The position numbers and the translations under genes are program-made. From assembly GCF_020179385.1 (NCBI RefSeq), contig NZ_JAIBLJ010000001.1:62001-126000 (forward strand): 64,000 nucleotides of DNA, read 5' to 3'. Each line of letters starts with the position of its first letter. Position 1 is the stretch's first letter. The notes below the pieces were generated by a model, which worked only from the letters and a program-made list of their open reading frames with translations, was not told where the DNA came from and made no database searches. Positions 38,490 to 45,812 of the stretch are shown here, in pieces. The DNA is from Alkalihalobacillus sp. YIM B00296 (lineage in GTDB: Bacteria > Bacillota > Bacilli > Bacillales > Fictibacillaceae).

Positions 38490-38975
38490 TTATGGTGAAG
38501 TGATGACCTCTGCGATTTCAGCTATAGTCATCTTGCTGTTCACTTTATAGTTTCCGAATCTCACTTTGTTTTCCAAGTTGTTGGAACGGAGATAATTTAA
38601 CAATTCACCACTGCTTTTTATGATTTTTTCACTCTCTAAGTAATCTGTGACCTGCCCAGTAGACGTTCCTTTTGAAATCACCACTGTCGTGTTGACAACA
38701 GGTTCCTCCTCAGGTTTTTCTGCTGGAGCTTCTTCTGACGTCTTTTCATCTTCAGCATTTTGATTACCTTCCAGCTGATCTAGCTTTCCCTGATCGATCG
38801 CTACAAGACCTTCTTTTTCAAGGAATGTGTTTACTTCTGCATATGTAATTTCTTCAGTTGATTCTGCATTGGCTTCGGAATCCAAATTATCTGTTCCCTG
38901 GAAATAAACTAGTGCCAGGATGCCAGAAGCAACAATCAGCCCTGCACCAAACCCTCTTAAACCACTGTTCATCAT
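38490..38975 (-). CDS. Membrane-anchored MltG-like domain protein (YqzC-like)
   Basis: A 161-residue protein with one N-terminal membrane anchor (about 8-27). An acidic linker rich in Glu/Asn follows (EDEKTSEEAPAEKPEEEP). The C-terminal 55 residues resemble the LysM-like N-terminal part of MltG/YceG transglycosylases (SKGTSTGQVTDYLESEKIIK ... VRFGNYKVNSKMTI). It lacks the catalytic glycosylase region, so it is not itself a full MltG. It starts one base after the stop of its upstream neighbour. The GGCTCAGCC hairpin at 38457-38480 lies just beyond its 3' end. Position matches yqzC of B. subtilis. Confidence 0.7.
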   Translation of the reverse strand: MMNSGLRGFGAGLIVASGILALVYFQGTDNLDSEANAESTEEITYAEVNTFLEKEGLVAIDQGKLDQLEGNQNAEDEKTSEEAPAEKPEEEPVVNTTVVISKGTSTGQVTDYLESEKIIKSSGELLNYLRSNNLENKVRFGNYKVNSKMTIAEIAEVITSP

Positions 38976-38976
38976 G

Positions 38977-39180
38977 CTATTTAATCTCTCTTCTATCTGT
39001 GATCATCATTTCTTTTTCTAGAACTTTGATCTTTTTATTGATTTGATAAAGTTCTTTCATCAATTGAATCGATACGTTTTCAAGTTGGGTCTCAATCTGT
39101 TGAGTCCGATTCTGTTTGAAAAACGATAGAACGATTAAGACTATTCCAGCAACCAATAGTGCCAATATTGTGAATTCCAT
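38977..39180 (-). CDS. Small membrane-anchored coiled-coil protein (YqzD position)
   Basis: A 67-residue protein with one N-terminal membrane segment (EFTILALLVAGIVLIVLSF), then a heptad-rich helix (QQIETQLENVSIQLMKELYQ). Translationally coupled to the following gene. It sits where B. subtilis has yqzD, but it is shorter and similarity by eye is weak; function unknown. SD GGGGGCGC. Confidence 0.6.
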   Translation of the reverse strand: MEFTILALLVAGIVLIVLSFFKQNRTQQIETQLENVSIQLMKELYQINKKIKVLEKEMMITDRREIK

Positions 39181-39339
39181 CTTGCGCCCCCTATAAATAA
39201 TGATCTCACATACTTTTATATCACAGACTTTGTCGATGAGGTAGCTTTTTTACTAAATCTAATCCTAAATTCCTATTAAAATTGACAATTTCTACTGATC
39301 ATCTTTACTCTTTGGTCCAATCGAAAGAAAAATAAGTAA

Positions 39340-39792
39340 AAATATAGCGTATTTTGTATTGCGCGTGGGAAATTAGTCCGTACGAAGGCTGATGCTCGTC
39401 CCATCATGAAAATAGGAGGGACAGTCCTGAATGTCCAATACGATGCAATCCTTGCCCTCACTTCTATACTGAATATGATGGCCAACCAACAGAAGCCTTT
39501 ATCTCAACTTGTCAAAATGCTTCCTAACACCAAGTTGATCCGCGAACAGGTTAAATGTCCTTCAAGGGTAAAAGGCAGAGTGATGCTAAGGTTGATGGAA
39601 GAAACACGCGATCAAATGACTGATCTTGTAGATGGCATTAAAGTATACCATCCGAACGGTGGATGGACCTTGATACTGCCAGACATCGTAGATCCTACAT
39701 TCACGGTATATTCCCAAGCGCCAGATTTGGAGTTTGCTCGACGGACATCCGAATCTTTCATCCATAAAATAAAGACTTTCCAACAGATGTAA
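39340..39792 (+). pseudogene. Decayed 3' fragment of a phosphomannomutase-domain sugar nucleotidyltransferase
   Basis: The frame is open from 39340 and reads GKLVRTKADARPIM, then KIGGTVLNVQYDAILAL, CPSRVKGRVMLRLMEE, DGIKVYHPNGGWTLILP and EFARRTSE. These are the last domain motifs of the long mannose-1-phosphate guanylyltransferase/phosphomannomutase fusion proteins of Bacillaceae. Between RPIM and the HFDAL-equivalent segment, residues seem to be missing, and the catalytic, nucleotide-binding and hexapeptide parts are absent. There is no ribosome-binding site at ATG 39406. I therefore call it a gene remnant, although expression as a 128-residue protein cannot be excluded. Confidence 0.65.
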
Positions 39793-39973
39793 GCCGCGTC
39801 TACCACGTGTGTGGCATGGGGATCCCTTCATTTTGTCTTGATTGTTGTGAAAAATTTTGGTATGATACTAAAGGTGTCATTTAGCGATTAAAAAAATATG
39901 TAAAGCGATCGGTCATCTCAAGATGATCGTTTCATACGCTTGGAACATTGTAGATAGTTTGGAGGGAAACGAA

Positions 39974-40123
39974 ATGCGCGTACAAGTAACATTAGCTTGC
40001 ACAGAAACTGGTGACCGTAACTACATCACTTCTAAAAACAAACGTACAAACCCTAATCGTATGGAGCTTAAAAAATACAGCCCACGATTGAAGCGTCACA
40101 CTTTACACCGTGAAACGAAGTAA
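39974..40123 (+). CDS. rpmG: 50S ribosomal protein L33
   Basis: A 49-residue ribosomal protein beginning [24 protein letters not shown]. The zinc-ribbon type has four cysteines; here only one (CTETG) is visible, so this is the zinc-free (C-minus) paralogue that is used in zinc shortage in Bacillus. SD TTGGAGGG. The short start at 39974 is supported by the SD. Confidence 0.95.
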   Translation: MRVQVTLACTETGDRNYITSKNKRTNPNRMELKKYSPRLKRHTLHRETK

Positions 40124-40149
40124 AACAGCAGGAATTCCTGCTGTTTTTT
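40123..40149 (+). terminator. Terminator after rpmG
   Basis: AAACAGCAGG pairs with CCTGCTGTTT across 4 nt, then T run. Confidence 0.92.
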
Positions 40150-40197
40150 CTATATCAAGCTAGTACTTCAAACTATTTTTTCAAGTAAGGTGGATGA

Positions 40198-40767
40198 ATG
40201 ATGATGGAGGAGAAGAACGAGCTCAGAAAATCTACCCAGATAAAATTATCTGCACTCTCTAAATCCGTAAAGGAAATCAATGAAGAAAAGATCAGGGAAC
40301 GATTATTTCAGCTTGAAATATGGAACATGGCCACTACAATAGGGGTCACTGTTTCAAGAGGAAATGAAATCAATACATATCCGATCATTGAAAAAGCCTG
40401 GGAACAAAAAAAAACTATAGCTGTACCAAAATGTAATTCCTATGATCACACGATGGATTTTAGGAAGCTGACCTCATTTGATCATCTTGAAATTGTTTAT
40501 TTCGGACTTAAAGAGCCTATCGTGTCAAAGACAGAAAGAGTAGAACCTGTTAAAATCGATTTATTGATCGTCCCGGGTTTATTATATGATTTGAACGGTT
40601 ATCGGATCGGGTTTGGCGGTGGCTATTTCGATCGTTATTTGAAGCGATACAATGGTCCCACCGTCTCGCTTTTGCATCCAGTGCAAATGACAGCAAGGGT
40701 TCCTACAGAGCCGTTTGATCAACCTGTTAATCGATTGGTTCTGCCAGATGAAATTATAGAAACTTAA
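40198..40767 (+). CDS. yqgN: 5-formyltetrahydrofolate cyclo-ligase YqgN
   Basis: ATP-dependent conversion of 5-formyl-THF to 5,10-methenyl-THF in folate metabolism. The 189 residues carry the C-terminal glycine-rich signature RIGFGGGYFDRYL and the FGLKEP segment. Three in-frame ATG codons (40198, 40201, 40204) follow SD AAGGTGG; the exact start is uncertain by six bases. Followed 13 bp later by mobA. Confidence 0.93.
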   Translation: MMMEEKNELRKSTQIKLSALSKSVKEINEEKIRERLFQLEIWNMATTIGVTVSRGNEINTYPIIEKAWEQKKTIAVPKCNSYDHTMDFRKLTSFDHLEIVYFGLKEPIVSKTERVEPVKIDLLIVPGLLYDLNGYRIGFGGGYFDRYLKRYNGPTVSLLHPVQMTARVPTEPFDQPVNRLVLPDEIIET

Positions 40768-40780
40768 AGGGAGGGATCAT

Positions 40781-41377
40781 ATGGCAACGACGTATGTAGG
40801 GATTGTGTTGGCAGGTGGAGAGTCAAGACGGTATGGAAAACCGAAAGCCTTGGAATCGGTTGACGGCACCCCTTTTTATAAAAAAGCGATGGACGTGCTT
40901 GAACCAATCGTTGAACATCTCGTGCTCGTTGTCCACCCTTCCATAAAAGAATCCATAGGGCCAGAACACAAAGGTATTACAATCATCATGGATGAACCGA
41001 AGGTCAAGGGTGAGGGTCCGCTTGCTGGTATCTATAGTGGGATGAAAGCTTATGAAGCCTCTCACTATCTAGTCCTTGCATGTGATATGCCCCTCATGGA
41101 GCGACGAATCTATCAGCAGCTGGTATGTGTACACGCCTTCTTAAAATCTGAATGCAATGTGATCCCATGTACGGACAATCATGTTCAGCCCTTAGCTGCT
41201 TTATATTCATCAACGAGTCTCCCCTACATATCTTGTCTGTTGGAAAACGAAAAAAGACGGTTAACCGATTTACTTGATCGTATAGTTTGTGCTTACGTTT
41301 CCTACGAATCGGAAGAAATGATCGCATGTTTCAAAAATGTGAATAGACCTTCAGATTATACAGAAATATTCCGTTGA
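40781..41377 (+). CDS. mobA: Molybdenum cofactor guanylyltransferase MobA
   Basis: Transfers GMP to molybdopterin to make the guanine dinucleotide cofactor. The 198 residues begin with the nucleotidyltransferase loop VLAGGESRRYGKPKAL and have the acidic LACDMPLM metal motif. No other molybdopterin gene lies in this window, so the assignment within the MobA-like family is by signature only. It is probably co-transcribed with yqgN. SD AGGGAGGG. Confidence 0.85.
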   Translation: MATTYVGIVLAGGESRRYGKPKALESVDGTPFYKKAMDVLEPIVEHLVLVVHPSIKESIGPEHKGITIIMDEPKVKGEGPLAGIYSGMKAYEASHYLVLACDMPLMERRIYQQLVCVHAFLKSECNVIPCTDNHVQPLAALYSSTSLPYISCLLENEKRRLTDLLDRIVCAYVSYESEEMIACFKNVNRPSDYTEIFR

Positions 41378-41412
41378 AACACTTTTACAAGATCATGGAA
41401 AAGTGTTTTTTA
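41378..41412 (+). terminator. Terminator after mobA
   Basis: AACACTTTT pairs with AAAAGTGTT, followed by TTTT. Confidence 0.88.
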
Positions 41413-41458
41413 AAAAAGATAGGAAAGTATAATAACTTTGTTTTCCAATGAAGTAATG

Positions 41459-41571
41459 TCTAGCTCCAACGCCCAGCCGCTTGGATCACTTCAGTCCTCC
41501 TGTGGCAGCAACAGCCTCCTCGTCGGACTTCCAGTGACCTGCGTGGCTAATCAGGGCCTTACCGCTTTTCT
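41459..41571 (-). repeat. Dispersed hairpin repeat, copy R3 (short form)
   Basis: Same orientation as R1. Has the CCGCTTGGATCACTTCAGTCC (split: CCGCTTGGATCACTT, CAGTCC) and CTTCCAGTGACCTGCGTGGC arms but lacks the central AACCGAACTTTG module, being joined by GCAACAGCCTCCTCG. It lies just upstream of the T-box unit. Confidence 0.82.
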
Positions 41572-41591
41572 TATTATGTTGTGAAAAATCC

Positions 41592-41620
41592 TTGACGTCT
41601 AATGGAAAAGGTTTTATAGT
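41592..41620 (+). promoter_or_regulatory. Promoter of the T-box/transporter unit
   Basis: TTGACG (41592-41597), a 17-bp spacer and TATAGT (41615-41620), about 40 bp before stem I of the T-box. Confidence 0.75.
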
Positions 41621-41662
41621 AGAAAGACATTTACACTTGAACGCACAAAAGCATAAAAGTAT

Positions 41663-41866
41663 TGAAACGAACATAGTAGTTGGTCTTCTTCAAACATCAG
41701 AGACTTAGCGATTGGTGCAAGCTAAGGAAGGGGCTGAACGAAATTACATTCGTGGAGCTTATAGGTTTCATAACCTTTATCACTGAAGAGTTGATGCTGT
41801 TGAACACGTCAAGCAGGGTGGTACCGCGATAAATTCGCCCCTGTGGCCAAGTCGACAGCTTTTTTT
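41663..41866 (+). promoter_or_regulatory. Tyrosine-type T-box leader
   Basis: A full T-box: AGAGA bulge (41699-41703), distal stem CTTAGC/GCTAAG around a loop with ATTGGTGCAA, and the T-box AGGGTGGTACCGCG (41815-41828). The specifier-loop context ACGAAAT-TAC-ATTCG places the codon UAC (Tyr) at 41745-41747. The UGGU bulge of the T-box can pair with an A discriminator base, as in tRNA-Tyr. The terminator GCTGTTGA (41796-41803)/TCGACAGC (41852-41859) plus T7 encloses the T-box. Uncharged tRNA-Tyr is expected to switch on the gene downstream. Confidence 0.9.
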
Positions 41867-41917
41867 GATTATTGGTTAATCTAAAGAAAGATTCAAAATG
41901 AAGAAAGGACCAGAAAG

Positions 41918-43294
41918 ATGACATCTAAGAAAAGCTTAACTTTCTCACTAATTTCATTTATTTTGCTAGCAGGCATTATTTTATACGCCATGCTGATTTT
42001 AAAAACTGAACCCCATATCCCTCTTCTTCTTTCCCTTGTGTCTATTGCCATTCTTGCAAAAGGATCCGGCTACACGTGGGATCAGATGGAAAAAGGGTTG
42101 ATAGATGGGATTATCGTTGGAATCAAACCGGTTCTCATATTGATGGTGATCGGCATGTTGATCGGGACTTGGATGATGAGCGGGACTGTACCGACAATGC
42201 TATTCTATGGAACCGGCATTATTTCACCACAATTCTTTACAATAGGTGCTTTGCTCGTCACGATTATCGTTTCAAGTTTTACAGGAAGTTCTTTTACGAC
42301 GATCGGTACGGTCGGTGTCGCCTTGATGGGTCTTTCTGCAAGTCTAGGTGTCCATCCTGGTCTTGCAGCTGGAGCCATCATTTGCGGGGCATGCTTTGGT
42401 GACAAAATGTCTCCGCTCTCAGATACAACGAATTTTGCCCCTGCAGTTGCTGGAGTTTCATTATTCAACCACATCAAACATTTGATGTGGACGACGATCC
42501 CAGCATTACTCGTTACAATCGTTATTTTTGTTATCATGGGTTCAGGAACAAGTGAGGGAGCCTTGACTTCGATAGAGAATGTCCAAGAGAATCTTTCGCA
42601 AACTTTTAACATCAGTGGGTGGACTTTACTTTCTCCTCTTGTGGTCATTATATTAGCCCTTATAAGGTTCCCTACTATTCCAGCACTAATGATCGGGGTC
42701 ATTACAGGAATTCTCACCATACTGCTTGTTCAGGGGCAAATGTCTGGTTCTGCCATCATTGATATGCTGCAGAATGGATTCCAGATGCAGACAGGTGACC
42801 AAACAGTCGATGAAATCGTCAATCGTGGGGGAATCCAGTCTATGATGTGGTCCATTTCACTCATTTGGATAGCCTTAGCATTAGGCGGGTTAGTCCGAGC
42901 CTTAGGCATGCTTGAAGCATTCGTGAATCTGCTGGAAACAAAGATCAAAAGCCGGGGCAACACAATTGCAACTACGGCTCTCTCTTCCATCGGAGTAAAT
43001 GTACTGACTGGTGAACAATATTTATCGATTTTGATCCCCGGGCAATCGTTCAGACCTCATTTTGAAAGACAGCAAATTGATTTGAGGAATTTATCGAGGA
43101 CGTTAGAAGATGCTGGAACACTCGTCAACCCATTGATTCCATGGGGTGTGAGCGGGGCATTTTTTGCATCGACTCTAGGGGTCGACGTAATCAGTTATTT
43201 GCCGTATGTATTCTTCCTTTTTCTATCGCCCCTGTTTACAATTCTGCTCGGCTATACAGGAATCGGTGTTGGAAAAGATGTGAGACATAGATAG
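41918..43294 (+). CDS. NhaC-family transporter, predicted tyrosine uptake
   Basis: A 458-residue protein with about 11 hydrophobic segments and the NhaC-family signatures SSFTGSSFTTIGTVGVA, GDKMSPLSDTTNFAPAV and the C-terminal NPLIPWGVSGAFFASTLGV. The family includes Na+/H+ antiporters, but a Tyr-specific T-box directly in front indicates amino-acid supply; YheL-like proteins with the same arrangement have been predicted to be tyrosine transporters. The substrate is therefore inference from the leader. SD AGAAAGGA. Ends at a terminator, so it is monocistronic. Confidence 0.82.
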   Translation: MTSKKSLTFSLISFILLAGIILYAMLILKTEPHIPLLLSLVSIAILAKGSGYTWDQMEKGLIDGIIVGIKPVLILMVIGMLIGTWMMSGTVPTMLFYGTGIISPQFFTIGALLVTIIVSSFTGSSFTTIGTVGVALMGLSASLGVHPGLAAGAIICGACFGDKMSPLSDTTNFAPAVAGVSLFNHIKHLMWTTIPALLVTIVIFVIMGSGTSEGALTSIENVQENLSQTFNISGWTLLSPLVVIILALIRFPTIPALMIGVITGILTILLVQGQMSGSAIIDMLQNGFQMQTGDQTVDEIVNRGGIQSMMWSISLIWIALALGGLVRALGMLEAFVNLLETKIKSRGNTIATTALSSIGVNVLTGEQYLSILIPGQSFRPHFERQQIDLRNLSRTLEDAGTLVNPLIPWGVSGAFFASTLGVDVISYLPYVFFLFLSPLFTILLGYTGIGVGKDVRHR

Positions 43295-43310
43295 AGGATA
43301 TAATCTTGCG

Positions 43311-43342
43311 CTGCTTGGAACTTTGATCCAAGCAGTTTTTTT
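43311..43342 (+). terminator. Terminator after the NhaC-type transporter
   Basis: CTGCTTGGA pairs with TCCAAGCAG, followed by a T7 run. Confidence 0.9.
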
Positions 43343-43361
43343 ATTTAAGGAAGGTTAAAAT

Positions 43362-43428
43362 CAGAAAAGCGTAAACGCCCTGATCAGCCACGCTGGTCAC
43401 TGGAAGTCAACGAGGAGGCTGTCGCCAT
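43362..43428 (+). repeat. Dispersed hairpin repeat, copy R4 (half copy)
   Basis: AGAAAAGCG end, then CGCCCTGATCAGCCACG, GGTCACTGGAAGTC, and GAGGAGGCTGTCGCC; the second half is missing. It is opposite in orientation to R3 and downstream of the transporter gene. Confidence 0.78.
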
Positions 43429-43560
43429 GCCTATCTAAAGTCCAGTTGATACCAAGGGATGTCGGCTCTTAAAGTAATACTTTCGATCATTGAAAACATA
43501 AAATCAAGTATAGAGGTGAGGCGAAGTAAGAAATCCTAATTTAAAGAGAGGGCTGATCTT

Positions 43561-43755
43561 ATGGAGATTTTATTCGGGTATATATTGTATCTATTGCCAC
43601 TCTTTATCATCCTGTACGTCATGTATAGCCTATCATTGATCAAATCTAAACTGGACACGGTCATGAATTATCTTGAAATTAACGAATATGCTGAAGAAGT
43701 CGTTTCCGATGAAGAAATTGAAAAGGTATTGGAAGAGGAAATGGAGAAAGAGTAA
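43561..43755 (+). CDS. Small membrane protein of unknown function
   Basis: A 64-residue protein with one N-terminal membrane segment (FGYILYLLPLFIILYVMYSLSL) and an acidic, helical C-terminal half (DEEIEKVLEEEMEKE). Not recognised. SD AGAGAGGG. It is followed after 44 bp by another small membrane protein; the two may be co-transcribed. Confidence 0.65.
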   Translation: MEILFGYILYLLPLFIILYVMYSLSLIKSKLDTVMNYLEINEYAEEVVSDEEIEKVLEEEMEKE

Positions 43756-43799
43756 TGATCAGTCATGGTGAGTTTTCACGAAATGGGGGAGGAGCAGAT

Positions 43800-44096
43800 G
43801 TGAAAAAGTCTTTATGTGCGGGTCTGCTGTTATTGGTCATTGCAGTCATCACGAGTATAGTAGTGGGTGACCCGGCTCTTGTATACAAATTTTGCGGTAC
43901 AGTCGGACTCATATCTGTCCTTTTAAGCGGAATCCTTTTAGGTGCTTTTATCAGTGGAACTCAGCTAAGGGCAAATTACAACACCGAAACGAAGTATCAA
44001 AGACACAATCGAAACAAGTGTGCATATTGCATCCTAGTATTCGGAATACCTAACCTGGCAGCAGCCATCATACAAATCAAATGGGTGATATCGTAG
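43800..44096 (+). CDS. Small polytopic membrane protein (DUF5316-like)
   Basis: A 98-residue protein with three hydrophobic segments: LLLLVIAVITSIVVG, CGTVGLISVLLSGILLGAFI and CILVFGIPNLAAAII. The loop between segments 2 and 3 is basic and hydrophilic. The pattern recalls DUF5316 proteins; I am not certain. Start GTG 43800 has SD GGGGGAGGAG 7 bases upstream; the ATG at 43755 has none. Confidence 0.6.
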   Translation: MKKSLCAGLLLLVIAVITSIVVGDPALVYKFCGTVGLISVLLSGILLGAFISGTQLRANYNTETKYQRHNRNKCAYCILVFGIPNLAAAIIQIKWVIS

Positions 44097-44248
44097 TAGG
44101 CATTATTATGTTGATTATGACTCTACAATGCAATGGTGCCCCCTTATATCTCTGCCAGCATACGTCAATAAGGGGGTGTCTTTGTTGACTAACGATATAC
44201 ATAGCGGTATGTTTCAATAGAATAATATCAAAAAGGTTGTGGTATACA

Positions 44249-45352
44249 ATGAATCATCGTTTACAGCAATTTTCAAATTGGCTGCAAGAAACAGAGCAAA
44301 CCTTCGGATTTGTTCATTCCTCTGCCAATGTATTCTATCTCTCGAATTTCAACTGTGAACCCCATGAAAGATTATTGGGTCTATTCATCTTTCCAAAACT
44401 CGAACCGTTCCTGGTTTGTCCTGGTATGGAAGTATCTCAAGCAAGAGATGCAGGGTGGGAATATGAGATCATCGGACATGGCGATGCAGATAATCCTTGG
44501 GAAATGATCCGATCAGCCCTTAAAACAAGAGGCATAACTACTGCAGATCATGTGGCCATAGAAAAAGAAACACTTTCTTATGAGCGTGCAGAGCAAATCA
44601 TGAATATTTACCCATCTGTAACTTTTACGGGTGCAGAGGAAAAGCTCCATGAACTAAGGCTTATAAAAGATGAAAAAGAACTGGAAATCCTCCGTAAAGC
44701 TGCTGTATTAGCTGATTTTGGTGTTGAAACAGGTATTGGCGTATTACGAGAAGGATGCACAGAAATGGAAGTCCTTGCGACGATTGAATATGAATTGAAG
44801 AAAAAAGGGATTCGTGAAATGTCTTTTTCAACAATGGTTCTTTTCGGTGAAAAATCGGGGCAGCCTCATGGAAATCCCGGTGGTCGAAAACTTAAGAAAG
44901 CGGATTTTGTCTTGTTCGACCTTGGGGTAGTATTGGATGGCTATTGTTCGGATATAACGAGGACGGTCGTTTTTCAGGAGGTCAGTGATAAACAAAAGGA
45001 GATTTATGATACCGTCTTGAAAGCCCAGCTTGAGACATTAGAAATCTCGAAGCCAGGTACTCGTCTTGGTGATCTTGATAAAAAAGCGAGGGAAATCATC
45101 ACGATTGCAGGTTACGGTGACTTTTTCCCTCACAGGATCGGACATGGGATCGGCATCGATGTACATGAATATCCATCAATGAGTGAAAATAATGACAATC
45201 TATTAAAAGAAGGTATGACCTACACGATAGAACCAGGAATTTATTTACCTGATATTGGCGGTGTTCGGATTGAAGATGATGTCCTTGTCACTTCAACAGG
45301 ATATGAGACACTGACTAGATTTCCGAAAGAGCTTCAAATCATACGGGGATAA
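44249..45352 (+). CDS. Xaa-Pro aminopeptidase-type M24 peptidase
   Basis: Removes N-terminal residues before proline from peptides in the cytoplasm. The 367 residues comprise a creatinase-type N-terminal domain (1-125) and the pita-bread M24 domain. All five metal ligands are visible: two Asp in DLGVVLDGYCSDITRT, His in RIGHGIGIDVHE, Glu in IEPGIY and Glu in RIEDDV. Closest in length to PapB (YkvY, 363) of B. subtilis. ATG 44249 chosen; the in-frame TTG at 44237 abuts AAAAAGG. Ends just before the long hairpin at 45358. Confidence 0.88.
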   Translation: MNHRLQQFSNWLQETEQTFGFVHSSANVFYLSNFNCEPHERLLGLFIFPKLEPFLVCPGMEVSQARDAGWEYEIIGHGDADNPWEMIRSALKTRGITTADHVAIEKETLSYERAEQIMNIYPSVTFTGAEEKLHELRLIKDEKELEILRKAAVLADFGVETGIGVLREGCTEMEVLATIEYELKKKGIREMSFSTMVLFGEKSGQPHGNPGGRKLKKADFVLFDLGVVLDGYCSDITRTVVFQEVSDKQKEIYDTVLKAQLETLEISKPGTRLGDLDKKAREIITIAGYGDFFPHRIGHGIGIDVHEYPSMSENNDNLLKEGMTYTIEPGIYLPDIGGVRIEDDVLVTSTGYETLTRFPKELQIIRG

Positions 45353-45357
45353 AGATG

Positions 45358-45485
45358 AAGGGGCACTCCCAAAACAATCGTGTCAGACTTTCACAAACAA
45401 CATTTGGTATCAACACCACGCATTTCTCTAAAAATGTTGTTAGGAACGAAGAAAGCCGGACACTAATGGGACTGCCCTTTTTTAC
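45358..45485 (+). terminator. Very long nested hairpin after the M24 peptidase
   Basis: Three nested stems: AAGGGGCACTCCCA with TGGGACTGCCCTTT (outer), GTGTCAGACTTTC with GAAAGCCGGACAC (middle, two mismatches), and AACAACATTT with AAATGTTGTT (inner, perfect). A T6 run ends it. The element is about 128 nt, several times the size of ordinary terminators. Confidence 0.75.
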
Positions 45486-45581
45486 AATTGATTAAACAAC
45501 TCAATTAGGGATGTTTTACTTGCAAAAAAGTTGCATAATTCCTTTGCCAATATCAGATAGTATAGAGGAAAGGTGGTTTGG

Positions 45582-45761
45582 ATGATGAGATACGGTTTAA
45601 TGAAATGGATGATCCTAGCAGTTGCTGCATTCCTTATGTATCAGAATCGCTACAAGTTGTTAAATTTGATTCTTGGTATGAGGCTTTTACGAACACTGGC
45701 AATCCGTGGATTTTTAAGAATACCCGGTGTTCGTGATAAAATCGTGCAAGACATGTTTTAG
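45582..45761 (+). CDS. Small basic membrane protein of unknown function
   Basis: A 59-residue protein: N-terminal hydrophobic segment (KWMILAVAAFLMYQ), then a hydrophobic/basic helix with RNRYK and RLLRTLAIRGFLR. Not recognised. SD AAAGGTGG, with two ATG codons (45582, 45585) in range. Convergent with the next gene. Confidence 0.55.
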   Translation: MMRYGLMKWMILAVAAFLMYQNRYKLLNLILGMRLLRTLAIRGFLRIPGVRDKIVQDMF

Positions 45762-45812
45762 CAGATGCTTGTTATCTTGCTCTCAGCATTTCATATCTTC
45801 TTATTTAATACA

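Noticed and set aside
39406-39792. Intact 128-residue gene from ATG 39406
   Set aside because: No ribosome-binding site, the frame extends upstream with matching PMM-family residues, and the domain is incomplete; called a pseudogene instead.
41697-41924. 75-codon minus-strand frame over the T-box leader
   Set aside because: The sequence is explained by the structured T-box RNA; no SD.
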